A stretch of 64,000 bases of DNA from Streptosporangium sp. NBC_01495 (GTDB taxonomy: Bacteria; Actinomycetota; Actinomycetes; Streptosporangiales; Streptosporangiaceae), in the NCBI RefSeq assembly GCF_036250735.1, contig NZ_CP109430.1:2232001-2296000 (forward strand), written 5' to 3'. The position numbers and the translations under genes are program-made. The notes beneath the pieces were generated by a model. The model searched no databases, was not told the origin of the DNA, and saw only the letters and a list, made by a program, of their open reading frames with translations. Positions 1 through 7,923 of this stretch are shown here, one piece after another; position 1 is the first letter of the stretch, and the number at the start of each line of letters is the position of its first letter.

Positions 1-747
1 TACCAGACCCTCCGCTCGCTGACCTATCACTGCGCCACCACCACGCTGCGCCGCGTCGGAGAGGCCGAGCTCGCGTGGATGGCCGCCGACCGCTCACTGG
101 CCGCCGCGGAAGAGGCCGAACAAGCGCTGCTCGTCGCGGTGAGCGCCTATCGGCTCGGCTACGTCTTCGTACGGCTCCGCGAACATGACAGGGCCCTTCA
201 GGTGGTGCTGCGTGCTGCCGATGCCCTGCGACGTGCCTTTCGGCGTCCCGACCCTCGATCACTGTCCGTTCTCGGCGCTCTCAACCTGGTCGCGGTCACC
301 GCGGCCGCCGCCCAGTACGACCAGGTGGCCGTGCGGACGTTCCTCGCGGAGGCGAGGCGAATGGCTGAGCGCATCGGGGAGGATCGCAATGATTTCTGGA
401 CCGCGTTCGGGCTGACCAACGTCACCATTCACGAGGTTTCCGCGGCGGTGGAGTTCGGCGATGCTCGTCAGGCCGTACGCAAGGGTGAGACTCTGAACAC
501 CGCCGACCTGGCCGCCGGGCTCGTGGGGCGGCGCGCCCAGGTGCATCTCGACCTCGCGCGGGCCTATGCCGTACAGCGCAAGGACGCGGCCTCGGTGAAC
601 ATGCTCCTTGAGGCGGAACGGCTCTCACCCGAGCTCGTCCGTTATGGCGGTCGTCCCCGTGAACTGCTGACCCAGCTCCTCAAGCGCGAGCACCGGCCGA
701 GCACTCCGCAGCTTCGGGGGCTGGCCGTACGGGCGGGCATCACCTGA
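1..747 (+). CDS. XRE-type regulator, C-terminal TPR part (5' end outside window)
   Basis: The frame is open from base 1, so the gene begins upstream of the window and an internal ATG at 79 is not its start. The visible ~248 residues are alanine- and arginine-rich helices with spaced hydrophobics, like the tetratricopeptide-type sensor half of actinomycete helix-turn-helix XRE regulators. The tail (ERLSPELVRYGG, then PQLRGLAVRAGI) resembles the typical C-terminus of that family. The DNA-binding domain would lie upstream and is not seen. Two small genes follow on the same strand, an arrangement common for XRE regulators in Streptomyces relatives, where short partner proteins accompany the regulator. 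Family assignment is from overall pattern; the ligand and target are unknown. Confidence 0.6.
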   Translation, partial: YQTLRSLTYHCATTTLRRVGEAELAWMAADRSLAAAEEAEQALLVAVSAYRLGYVFVRLREHDRALQVVLRAADALRRAFRRPDPRSLSVLGALNLVAVTAAAAQYDQVAVRTFLAEARRMAERIGEDRNDFWTAFGLTNVTIHEVSAAVEFGDARQAVRKGETLNTADLAAGLVGRRAQVHLDLARAYAVQRKDAASVNMLLEAERLSPELVRYGGRPRELLTQLLKREHRPSTPQLRGLAVRAGIT

Positions 748-870
748 CCCGCATTTCAGTACGGGTTCTTTAGCTTCACGATGGTACGGGTCTCACGGAC
801 GCGCCCTCCTTACGGTCTCTCCTGACGTGCTGACGACATCAGCTCACCTCGCTGTCAGGAAGGCCAGCCC

Positions 871-1299
871 ATGCCGGTGATACGCGGGCAAGTCGCGAAA
901 TCTGATCAACCACGGCTGGATAGACCGGATGCCGTGCGTCCTCAGCCGGGTAGTGAGGGCAATCTCGCAGGCAGGTGGGCGCCTTTCGCGGTGAAGCCCT
1001 CGGCGGAGGTAATCGCCGCGAAGGAGCTCCAGGAGGCTCTGGAGACACACGGCATCGCCTCCGACGTGCACGACGGGTACGGGCTGGCGCTGGTGTCGGT
1101 CTGGGTGGGGTTGGTGGTGTGGTGTGACGGGGCGCGGTTCTGGTGGCGTACCGGTTGGGACGCTCGGCGGGGGCGGTTCGTCTATGCCTGGCATTCGGTG
1201 ACCGAGCCTGACCGCGCCGCTCGGCGCGTCACGTTCCGCTACCGGGAGCTGAGGGAGACGCATCCGCTGTCGGAGCTGATCGCCGAGAGCATGTCGTGA
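871..1299 (+). CDS. Small conserved actinomycete protein next to XRE regulator
   Basis: Encodes 142 residues of unknown function. The ATG at 871 follows an AGGAAGG ribosome-binding site (857-863), which supports this start. The N-terminal ~45 residues are polar and probably disordered. The conserved-looking core (roughly 48-130) starts with a helix containing ELQEALETHGI and continues into a Trp-rich beta segment (VGLVVWCDGARFWWRTGWD). The stop codon overlaps the next gene's GTG by four bases (GTGA at 1296), so the two are probably translated together. Such small proteins are often found beside XRE regulators in actinomycetes. I do not recognise a named domain, catalytic motif or membrane segment. 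Confidence 0.6.
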   Translation: MPVIRGQVAKSDQPRLDRPDAVRPQPGSEGNLAGRWAPFAVKPSAEVIAAKELQEALETHGIASDVHDGYGLALVSVWVGLVVWCDGARFWWRTGWDARRGRFVYAWHSVTEPDRAARRVTFRYRELRETHPLSELIAESMS

Positions 1300-1586
1300 T
1301 CGTGCCGGACGCGTGCCTGAGCCCGCATGTGGTGATGGTTCAGCGGGAGCATGTCCGGCTGGGGTGGCGAAGGCCGTACCCGGCGCTGGGGCGGGCGCGT
1401 TCGGTGGCCTGGACCTGTTTCTGCCGGGCCACGGTCTACGAGCTGTGCGAGGGCGCGGGACGGGCGTTCCTGCGGCGGACCGTCCAGTTCGAGGGTGGGG
1501 ACAACGAGGTCCACGAGACCTCCACGTGGCCGGTCGGCGAGGCTCGGGCGATCTGGGCGGCGCTGCTGTCCGGTAGGGCCCGGTAG
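1296..1586 (+). CDS. Small hypothetical protein coupled to upstream gene
   Basis: Encodes 96 residues and starts at a GTG that overlaps the preceding stop by four bases, indicating translational coupling. The second half, with FLRRTVQFEGG followed by HETSTWPVGEARAIWAALLSGRAR-like spacing, resembles short actinomycete proteins encoded next to XRE regulators; such proteins are thought to modulate them, but no role is shown here. No signal peptide, membrane helix or metal site is visible. A 13-bp-stem hairpin follows nine bases after the stop and probably ends the transcript of this three-gene group. Confidence 0.55.
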   Translation: MIVPDACLSPHVVMVQREHVRLGWRRPYPALGRARSVAWTCFCRATVYELCEGAGRAFLRRTVQFEGGDNEVHETSTWPVGEARAIWAALLSGRAR

Positions 1587-1594
1587 GGACGGGT

Positions 1595-1631
1595 GCGGTG
1601 GCGCGGGATCTGGAGGGACCCGCGCCACCGC
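1595..1631 (+). terminator. GC-rich hairpin terminator
   Basis: GCGGTGGCGCGGG (1595-1607) pairs perfectly with CCCGCGCCACCGC (1619-1631) around an 11-base loop. It lies just after the small gene ending at 1586 and before the M28 peptidase gene. There is no U-tract, which is usual for actinomycete hairpin terminators. Confidence 0.6.
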
Positions 1632-1722
1632 GCCTTGGTGGCCGCCATGTGGAAAACCGCAGCCCGATGCGGGTACGCGCATCATTCCGGCGGCCGGGCG
1701 GGCGAACCTAACGTTTTCCGGC

Positions 1723-4092
1723 ATGATGGAAAAGTTGATCGACGTCCCCCGCCGGGTCGTTGCGGGGGTCGCGGGCCTGCTGGTGCTGGCAGCGATGATC
1801 ATGTTGACCGCGATGGGGGAGAGCACCATGCAGCCCCTTCCGGCGTCGGCGCCGGACCGGGAGTTCAGCGCCGGGCGGGCGTTGGAACACCTTGGGCGGT
1901 TCGCCGCCGAGCCGCGTCCGCTCGGCAGCCCGGCATCGGACAGGGCCAGGGACTATCTGGTCGGGCGACTGCGCGCGGCGGGGCTGAAGGTCGAGGTACA
2001 CCGGGCGGTCGGGGCCCGCTCGGCCGCGGGGCTCGCGACGTTCGGACGGGTGGACAACATCGTGGCGACCCTGCCCGGCAGGGACCCGACGGGCACGGTC
2101 ATGGTCGCCGCCCACTACGACTCCGCGGCCATGGGGCCCGGCGCGTCGGACGACGGCGCGGCCGTGGCCGCGATGCTGGAGACCGTGCGCGCGTTGCGGG
2201 TTCAGGGAGACCTCCGCAACGATCTGGTGTTCCTGATGACCGACGGCGAGGAGGACGGGGTCCTGGGGGCCGAGGCCTTCGTCAGGGAGCATCCGCTGGC
2301 CCGTAGGGGTGGGGTGCTGCTCAACTGGGAGGCGCGCGGTGTCGGCGGGCCGTCCCTGATGTTCGAGACGTCCAGGAACAACGCGCGGCTGGTCGAGACG
2401 TTCGCCGAGGCCGTCCCGCATCCGCGCGGTGACTCCTCGATGGTCGAGCTGTACCGGATGCTTCCGAACAACACCGACTTCACCCCGCTGGTCGGAGCGG
2501 GTTTCACCGGGATGAACTTCGCCTACATCGAGCGTTCCTCGCGCTACCACACCGCCGACGACTCGATCGCCAACCTCGACCGGGGCAGCCTGCAACACCA
2601 CGGCTCGAACATGCTGGCGCTCACCCGCGCCCTGGGCGACGCCGCCCTGCCCACCCTGGTCTCCGACGGGGACGTCACCTACTTCCGGTTCCTGGGAACC
2701 ATGGTCACGTATCCCGGCCACCTGGTCCGCCCCCTGGCGGCGCTCGCCGTACTGTCCCTGGCGGGCCTGACGCTGCTCGCGCGGCGGCGGGGGCTGGTCT
2801 CCGTTCCGCGGGTGTTCGTCGGTGCGGCGTCCGCGACGCTCCCGCTGGTTCTGTCGGTGGTCCTCGCGCAGGGGATGTGGGAGCTGCTGGTGGCCTGGCG
2901 GCCCGCCTACGACACGATGGGCGGGCTGCTGCACCGTCCACTGGCGTACCAGGCCGCCGTCGCCGCCATGGCGGGGCTGGCCCTGCTGAGCTGGTACCTC
3001 CCCCTGCGCCGCCGGATCGGGCCCGCGGCACTCGCCGTCGGGGCACTGGCGTGGCCGGCCGCGCTGGGTGCGCTCTGCGCGTGGGCCGCGCCGGGAGCGT
3101 CCTTCGTCTTCACCCTTCCGGCGCTGTGCTGCGCGCTCGGCGGGCTCGCCGCGCTGCTGCTTCCGCGGTTCCCGGCGTGGAGGGTCGCCGCGGTGACCTT
3201 CGGGGCGGTCGCGTCCGCGCTGCTGCTCCCGGCTCTGGCCAGGAACGCGCTGGACGGGATGGGACTCGCGCTCGGTGGCGCGGGAGCCCTGGTGTTCGCC
3301 GTCTTCGGTCTCACGGTGCTGCCGCTCGTGGAGCTCCCGTTCCCCGCTCTCCGCCGTGGCCTGAGCCGCCACGCGGCCGTCGCGGTGCCCTCGATCGCGG
3401 TCGTGCTCACGACGGCGCTGGTCGGTCTCGGGCTCGCGGTGGACAGGTTTGACGAGGGGCACCCCCGGCGCACGCATCTGGCGTACGTGCTGAACGCCGA
3501 CACCCGGGTGGCCCGGTGGGTCAGCGCCGACGCCGATCCGGCCGGATGGACCAGGAGGTACGTGTCCGGCCGTGATGTGGGGGAACTGCCCGCGGGCTAC
3601 GCGCGCGGCGAGCTGTGGACCGGCCCCGCTCCGGTGATCGCGGCCGGAGGGCCGCGGGTGACGGTGCTCTCACGAAGCGAGAACGGCGGGAACGGCGGGA
3701 ACGGCGGGAACGGCGGGAACGGCGGGAACGGCGGGAACACCGTCACGCTGCGCGTGACCGCCGGACGTGCCGTGCGCGGGGTGATCCTGCGGGTGGATCA
3801 CCCGATCACCGGGGCGGCGGCGGCCGTCGCGGGAAACAGGCCGGTGACCGTCACCGTCACCGGCGTCCGCGCGGGCACCTGGCCCGGCGAGGTCCGATTC
3901 CGTGACCTGCCGCCCGGGGGAGCCGAGATCACCCTGCGCGTTCCGCGCGCGGACCGGATCCGGGTCACCGCGATCGCCGAGACGTACGGGCTCTCCACGG
4001 TGCCCGGCTACGTGCCGAGATCGCCGGATCTGGTGGCCTCGACACGCGAGGACGGCGACCTCGTCGCGGTCACCCGGACATACGATTTCTGA
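1723..4092 (+). CDS. M28-family metallopeptidase with C-terminal membrane region
   Basis: Encodes 789 residues from the ATG pair at 1723/1726; the frame stays open upstream, but the coding pattern and the hydrophobic signal-anchor (residues ~11-31) support this start. The M28 zinc-aminopeptidase domain (about 45-300) shows the dinuclear metal set: H131 in AHYDS, D143 in ASDDGAA, E176/E177 in TDGEEDG (general base and ligand), E203, and H276 in YHTADD. From ~330 to ~610 there are about eight hydrophobic segments, followed by an extracytoplasmic tail. This layout (peptidase domain, then multiple helices) is seen in membrane M28 proteins of the Fxna/ER-aminopeptidase type. The tail carries an in-frame Asn-Gly-Gly repeat. 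The substrate is unknown; it probably trims peptides outside the membrane. Confidence 0.85.
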   Translation: MMEKLIDVPRRVVAGVAGLLVLAAMIMLTAMGESTMQPLPASAPDREFSAGRALEHLGRFAAEPRPLGSPASDRARDYLVGRLRAAGLKVEVHRAVGARSAAGLATFGRVDNIVATLPGRDPTGTVMVAAHYDSAAMGPGASDDGAAVAAMLETVRALRVQGDLRNDLVFLMTDGEEDGVLGAEAFVREHPLARRGGVLLNWEARGVGGPSLMFETSRNNARLVETFAEAVPHPRGDSSMVELYRMLPNNTDFTPLVGAGFTGMNFAYIERSSRYHTADDSIANLDRGSLQHHGSNMLALTRALGDAALPTLVSDGDVTYFRFLGTMVTYPGHLVRPLAALAVLSLAGLTLLARRRGLVSVPRVFVGAASATLPLVLSVVLAQGMWELLVAWRPAYDTMGGLLHRPLAYQAAVAAMAGLALLSWYLPLRRRIGPAALAVGALAWPAALGALCAWAAPGASFVFTLPALCCALGGLAALLLPRFPAWRVAAVTFGAVASALLLPALARNALDGMGLALGGAGALVFAVFGLTVLPLVELPFPALRRGLSRHAAVAVPSIAVVLTTALVGLGLAVDRFDEGHPRRTHLAYVLNADTRVARWVSADADPAGWTRRYVSGRDVGELPAGYARGELWTGPAPVIAAGGPRVTVLSRSENGGNGGNGGNGGNGGNGGNTVTLRVTAGRAVRGVILRVDHPITGAAAAVAGNRPVTVTVTGVRAGTWPGEVRFRDLPPGGAEITLRVPRADRIRVTAIAETYGLSTVPGYVPRSPDLVASTREDGDLVAVTRTYDF
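3682..3735 (+). repeat. 9-bp tandem repeat (6 copies) coding Asn-Gly-Gly
   Basis: Six perfect copies of AACGGCGGG run in frame inside the M28 peptidase gene and encode (NGG)6. The perfect copies suggest recent slippage. They make a flexible linker in the C-terminal extracytoplasmic part. Confidence 0.95.
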
Positions 4093-4203
4093 AGGCCCTC
4101 CACTCGGGTCCGCGCGAGGAGCCCCGAAGCAGCGGTGAGGTAGACCACGCGGCCGCGAAAACCATTCGGCCGGTGAGACGGTCACGACCTACCATGCGGA
4201 CGC

Positions 4204-5058
4204 GTGAGCAGAAGATTACGCGGCATCGCGGCCGTCAACGCGCGGATCATCGCCGAGGGCGAGTATCTGACCGACGATGACACCGTCGTTGTCGTGGGCC
4301 CGGCACTGAAGGCGGCGCTCTCCGGCACCGTGAGCCATCCGGCGGACGGGCGTGTCGATGTGCCCCACCCCTCGGCCGGGTACCGGACATCTTTCCAGGT
4401 GACCGCCGAGGGGAGCCTCCAGGCCGCGCGACGGCTGCACCTCGCCGGGGCCGGGCGGATCGCCGTCTTGAACTTCGCCTCGGCTCGTAACCCCGGAGGC
4501 GGCTACCTCGGCGGCGCCAAGGCGCAGGAAGAGGACCTCTGCCGCAACGCCCTGCTGTATCCCTGTCTCCTGCGGGCTCCCGACTATTACGCCGCCCACC
4601 GCGCCTCCCCTGACCTGCTCTACAGTCACCGCGTCATCTGGTCTCCCGATGTTCCCGTGCATCGCGGCGATGACGGCCGGCTGCTGAGCGAGCCGTACCC
4701 CGTCTCGTTCCTGACTTCTCCCGCCCCCAACGCCGGAGAGGCGCTACGCCGTGACCCGGGCGTACGGGACCGAATCCGGCACGTGCTCCACCAGCGCGCG
4801 GAACGAGTCCTGACCGTGGCCGCCCATCACGGAGCGCGCCGGCTGGTCCTCGGTGCCTGGGGATGCGGGGTGTTCCGCAACGATCCCCGTGAGGTCGCCG
4901 AGGCGTTCCACACCCACCTCACCACGGGAGGTGCGTTCGCGGCGGTGTTCGAACGGGTGGTGTTCGCGGTCTGGGACCGTTCGCCCGACTCCGCCAACCG
5001 AGCCGCGTTCGCCGACCGTTTCACCTCCGTGGCGGAACCGGTCTCGGAACCGCGGTGA
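4204..5058 (+). CDS. Bacterial-type poly(ADP-ribose) glycohydrolase (TIGR02452)
   Basis: Encodes 284 residues from GTG 4204. It hydrolyses poly(ADP-ribose), or related ADP-ribose modifications, in the cytosol. The decisive motif is the PARG signature GGG-X7-QEE: G98-G100 in NPGGGYLGG and Q108-E109-E110, where the second Glu is the catalytic acid in characterised bacterial PARGs such as that of Thermomonospora curvata. The surrounding LNFASARNPGGG and the closing GAWGCGVFRNDP segment (about residue 220) are also typical of the microbial PARG/macro-like fold. Length fits the family. No ADP-ribosyltransferase gene lies beside it; the convergent neighbour is a reductase, so its substrate source is not shown by context. 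Confidence 0.88.
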   Translation: MSRRLRGIAAVNARIIAEGEYLTDDDTVVVVGPALKAALSGTVSHPADGRVDVPHPSAGYRTSFQVTAEGSLQAARRLHLAGAGRIAVLNFASARNPGGGYLGGAKAQEEDLCRNALLYPCLLRAPDYYAAHRASPDLLYSHRVIWSPDVPVHRGDDGRLLSEPYPVSFLTSPAPNAGEALRRDPGVRDRIRHVLHQRAERVLTVAAHHGARRLVLGAWGCGVFRNDPREVAEAFHTHLTTGGAFAAVFERVVFAVWDRSPDSANRAAFADRFTSVAEPVSEPR

Positions 5059-5081
5059 GCGTCACACGCACGAACGCGCGG

Positions 5082-5738
5082 TCAGCCGGGGTCGCCGAAG
5101 GCGTACTTCAGGGGTGGCAGCACCGCCTGGGCGTCCGCGCCGCCGACCCAGAGGCCGATCATGAACGCCGCGGTCGCCTCCAGCAGGCCCGCGCGTTCCA
5201 GGCCGCCGCCGTCGACCGGCTCGCATCCGAGATCGGTGACGAGGGAGCGTACGGCGGCCAGCGCGGCGGGGTCGTCGCCGCAGAGGGGCACCGCCAGCGG
5301 GACGCCGTCGAAGGCGGGTGGCGTCATCCGCCAGACGTCCTCGTGGCACAGGTTGAACGCCTTGACGACGCGGGCCCCGGTGGCCTCCGTGACGCGACGC
5401 GCCATCGAGGGTCCGCCCTCGGTGGCCAGGGTGAACCGTCCCTGGACGACCGGGTTGACGCAGTCGGCGAGCACTCGCCCGTCCAGCGTCCCCCGGGTGG
5501 CTCCGGCGGCCTCCAGGACCTCGGTGACGGCGTAATCGCGTACGGCCAGCAGTGTCACCTCGCCGAAGACCGCCGCCTCCTCCCAGGTGCCCGCCCGCGC
5601 GGCGGGTCCGAGCCTGCCCGCCAGGGTGGCGGCCTTCGCCGGGTCCCGGCCGCTCACCGTCAGCTCGTGGCCCGCGCGGGCCCAGTGCGTTCCGAGCGCG
5701 TCCGCCATGCGGCCCGCCCCGAGGATGCCGATGCGCAT
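5082..5738 (-). CDS. NAD(P)-binding F420/NADP reductase-like protein
   Basis: Encodes 218 residues. The ATG at 5738 is preceded on the minus strand by GGGGAGGAC, so a longer upstream extension of the frame is rejected. The N-terminus MRIGILGAGRMA is a Rossmann GxGxxA nucleotide-binding loop, followed by GHELTVSGRDPAK, typical of proteins related to F420-dependent NADP oxidoreductase. The AFNLCHEDVWRM stretch and the Gly-rich C-terminus (ERAGLLEATAAFMIGLW) fit this group. It is transcribed divergently from an HxlR regulator only 98 bases away, so HxlR-controlled, redox- or electrophile-induced expression is a reasonable inference. The exact substrate (F420, quinone or other) is not visible. 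Confidence 0.75.
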   Translation of the reverse strand: MRIGILGAGRMADALGTHWARAGHELTVSGRDPAKAATLAGRLGPAARAGTWEEAAVFGEVTLLAVRDYAVTEVLEAAGATRGTLDGRVLADCVNPVVQGRFTLATEGGPSMARRVTEATGARVVKAFNLCHEDVWRMTPPAFDGVPLAVPLCGDDPAALAAVRSLVTDLGCEPVDGGGLERAGLLEATAAFMIGLWVGGADAQAVLPPLKYAFGDPG

Positions 5739-5836
5739 CCGTCCTCCCCTGTTCGACTGCTGGTGTAGGACGAAGATAGAAAGTTCATCAGGCACCGTTC
5801 GGTGCGTAACGTCTCGGAGAGACTGGAGGACCCGGC

Positions 5837-6184
5837 GTGTTCCTCGCCGACTGCCGCGCCCGGCTCGCCTTCGACCTGATCGGCAACACCTGGAACGCCG
5901 TCGTCGTCTGGGCCCTGCGCGCCGGTCCCCGGCGCCCCGGCGAGCTGCGCGAGGAGATCGGCGGGATCAGCACGAAGGTGCTCACCGAGACCCTGCGCAG
6001 GCTGGAGTACAACGGCCTCGTCTCCCGGCGGGCCTACGCCGAGGCGCCGCCCAGGGTCGAGTACGGGCTCACCGACCTGGGGCGGACGCTGGTGCCGCTG
6101 ATCGGGGCCTTCGGCGAGTGGGCCTTCGACCACGGCGACGAGGTCCTCGACGCCCAGGACCGCGCAGAGGGCGTCACCCGGTGA
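5837..6184 (+). CDS. HxlR-family winged-helix regulator
   Basis: Encodes 115 residues from GTG 5837 with an SD-like GGAGGA at 5825-5830. It has the HxlR layout: a near-N-terminal Cys (C6 in LADCRARLAFDLIG), a Trp-containing helix, the recognition region ELREEIGGISTKVLTETLRRLEYNGLV, then the wing PPRVEYGLTDLGRTL. Family members are dimeric and often sense electrophiles or disulfide stress through the N-terminal Cys. The divergent reductase is its likely target. The last 14 residues are encoded by the first unit of a 43-bp tandem repeat that continues past the stop codon, so the C-terminus may have been reshaped by repeat expansion. Confidence 0.85.
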   Translation: MFLADCRARLAFDLIGNTWNAVVVWALRAGPRRPGELREEIGGISTKVLTETLRRLEYNGLVSRRAYAEAPPRVEYGLTDLGRTLVPLIGAFGEWAFDHGDEVLDAQDRAEGVTR

Positions 6185-6268
6185 GGTTCTCGACGCTCAG
6201 GACCGTGTCGAGGGGGTCACCCGGTGAGGTCCTCGACGCTCAGGACCGTGCCGAGGGCGTCACCGGGT
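6140..6268 (+). repeat. Three tandem 43-bp repeats across the end of the HxlR gene
   Basis: Units at 6140-6182, 6183-6225 and 6226-6268 are near-identical (GAGGTCCTCGACGCYCAGG... to ...GTCACCSGGT). As 43 is not a multiple of three, each unit is read in a different frame. Unit 1 encodes the last residues of HxlR, the stop falls at the unit 1/2 junction, and units 2-3 are intergenic. Confidence 0.9.
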
Positions 6269-6325
6269 GACGTCACCGGCGCCCTCCGACAGGGGCGGCT
6301 CGCCGCGACCGTTGAGGACGGTTCC

Positions 6326-7273
6326 GTGACGCGCAGGCGGCTGCTCCTGGCCGGCGGGGTCGCCGCGACGGCGCTGGCCGTGACGGGAGGGGTGCTCTGG
6401 CGGTGGGGGGCGGGGAGCCCCGGAAGCACGGCCGTGCCCCCGGGCCCCCTGTCCACCCCGACCGTGCAGGGGACCGCCACTCTCGGCGGCGGGACGTCCA
6501 CCCCCGCGCCCGCCTCGGCCTCCGCGGTAGGCACGCCCGCCCCGGCCTCCCCTGCCGCGGTCAACGCGTCCGCCTCCGCTCCCGCGCCGAGCACCCGCGC
6601 TCCCTCCTCGCCTCCCAGTCCGCCGCCTGCCAGGTCGGCCGAGCTCGTCGCGGCCGTCGAGAGCGCGGTCCTCGCCGCGCCCGTCGCCGATTTCACCTTC
6701 GAAGGTCAGCTCACCGACAGCGAATTCCTGGGCACCGCCACCGGGCGGCTGGGCTACGGCGGTGTCGACGCCGAGACCAGCCAGTACGGAACGGGTTTCG
6801 ACATGAGGGTCCGCATGAGGTCCGGGAAGGCCAGGAAGGTGGCCGTCCTGTGGGAGGAGGGGCGACAGGAGACCTACCTCGACGCCCGCAGGGTGAAGGA
6901 CGGCCAGGCCGACCCTCCCGAGGCGCTGTCGATGGCGGAGATGGTGATCGTGACGGCCTCCGTCGACATCATCCTCGACCTGGCCATACAGACCACGCGG
7001 ATCACTCGCAATGGACGCCTCTACTCCGGCCAGCTCGTCACCACCAGGGCGCCCGCGGCGGTCGTCGACAAGCTCTCCGAGATCACCGGAGGATGGACGC
7101 CCGAACAGCTCGAACGGCAGTCCACGATCCAGTGGCGGCTGCGCCTGGACGCCGACGACCGGCCCGCGACCTTCGACTTCGACTGGCGTGCCCTGCTCCA
7201 CGGGAGCCGGACGACCTCCCCCTTCCGTACCGTCTACCGCGACTGGCGAGCCGGGACCGTCACCGCCTCCTAG
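6326..7273 (+). CDS. Exported protein with RR signal and Pro/Ala/Ser linker
   Basis: Encodes 315 residues from GTG 6326, with GAGGAC eight bases upstream; a longer version starting inside the 43-bp repeat lacks coding character. The N-terminus MTRRRLLLAGGVAATALAVTGGVLW is a positively charged signal sequence or anchor with a twin-arginine look. Residues ~30-105 are a low-complexity Ala/Pro/Ser/Thr linker. The folded part (about 110-315) begins ELVAAVESAVLAAP and alternates beta strands (FTFEGQLTDSEFLGTATGRLGY, YDMRVRMRSG-like), reminiscent of LppX/LprG-type extracytoplasmic folds, though no lipobox Cys is present. Function is unknown. It is downstream of the HxlR gene but separated by the repeat block. 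Confidence 0.6.
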   Translation: MTRRRLLLAGGVAATALAVTGGVLWRWGAGSPGSTAVPPGPLSTPTVQGTATLGGGTSTPAPASASAVGTPAPASPAAVNASASAPAPSTRAPSSPPSPPPARSAELVAAVESAVLAAPVADFTFEGQLTDSEFLGTATGRLGYGGVDAETSQYGTGFDMRVRMRSGKARKVAVLWEEGRQETYLDARRVKDGQADPPEALSMAEMVIVTASVDIILDLAIQTTRITRNGRLYSGQLVTTRAPAAVVDKLSEITGGWTPEQLERQSTIQWRLRLDADDRPATFDFDWRALLHGSRTTSPFRTVYRDWRAGTVTAS

Positions 7274-7346
7274 CGGCGGCTCCGGTGGCGGCGACGTCGG
7301 CGCGGGGCAGCGGCCCTCTTCCTGGGCACGTCCCAAGGCCTGGTGC

Positions 7347-7402
7347 GCGGGATCAGCACGAAGGTGCTCACCGAGACGCTGCGCAGGCTGGAGTACAACG
7401 GC
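7347..7402 (+). pseudogene. Detached duplicate of an HxlR gene segment
   Basis: These 56 bases match 5961-6016 of the HxlR gene with a single mismatch (GAGACGCTG against GAGACCCTG). They cover the recognition-helix codons GISTKVLTETLRRLEYNG. The sequence on both sides is unrelated to HxlR, so this is a partial duplication rather than a second gene. Confidence 0.9.
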
Positions 7403-7441
7403 CGGCGCGTCGACGAGCCGGGACGGGCGTGAGCCGGTGGG

Positions 7442-7873
7442 TCAGCCGGTGGAGGGGAGTTCGGTGACGCCGAGCTGGACGAGCATGGCCAGGATGTCCT
7501 CGACGAAGGTGGCCTCGGCGATCCTGCCGTCACTGACGCGGTAGACGCCGACGCCGGACCATCGCGCGGTTCTGCCGGTGCCGGGGATGCCGAGGAACTC
7601 GCCCTCGTGAGTGCCGCCGTTGGTGAAGAGCAGCACGACCGTGTCGCCGTCGGCGATGATCTGCTCGATGTCCAGGCGCATGCCGGTGAAGGCGTTGCCG
7701 GCCGCGGCGGCCAGCATGTCCCGGTAGGCGGCGATGCCGCGCACCTCGCCGAGGCTGCCGCCCCGCCAGACCAGGTCCTCGGCCCACAGCTCGTCGATGA
7801 GGCTCAGGTCGCCCTTGTTGACGACCTGGTCGACGAAGCGGCGGACGATGGCGATGTTGTCGTGTGTGCTCAT
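7442..7873 (-). CDS. SnoaL-like / NTF2-fold protein
   Basis: Encodes 143 residues from ATG 7873 with AGGAGA upstream on the minus strand. The pattern NIAIVRRFVDQVVNKGDL, then ELWAEDLVWRGG, EFLGIPGTGRTARWSGVGVYRVSDGRI and a closing helix is the SnoaL/ester-cyclase branch of the NTF2-like alpha+beta barrel. Members are polyketide cyclases, small hydrolases or carrier-type proteins of unknown substrate; the sequence does not decide which. It lies 50 bases downstream of an SDR oxidoreductase, in the same orientation, and is probably co-transcribed with it from the TetR-controlled divergent promoter region. Confidence 0.8.
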   Translation of the reverse strand: MSTHDNIAIVRRFVDQVVNKGDLSLIDELWAEDLVWRGGSLGEVRGIAAYRDMLAAAAGNAFTGMRLDIEQIIADGDTVVLLFTNGGTHEGEFLGIPGTGRTARWSGVGVYRVSDGRIAEATFVEDILAMLVQLGVTELPSTG

Positions 7874-7923
7874 GGTCGTCTCCTGCTGGTCGGTGGGGTT
7901 TTTTGTCGGTAAGGGGAGAGCCG

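Noticed and set aside
1351..1722. Upstream extension of the M28 peptidase frame
   Set aside because: The upstream codons overlap the preceding small gene and terminator, and the signal-anchor begins right after the ATG pair at 1723.
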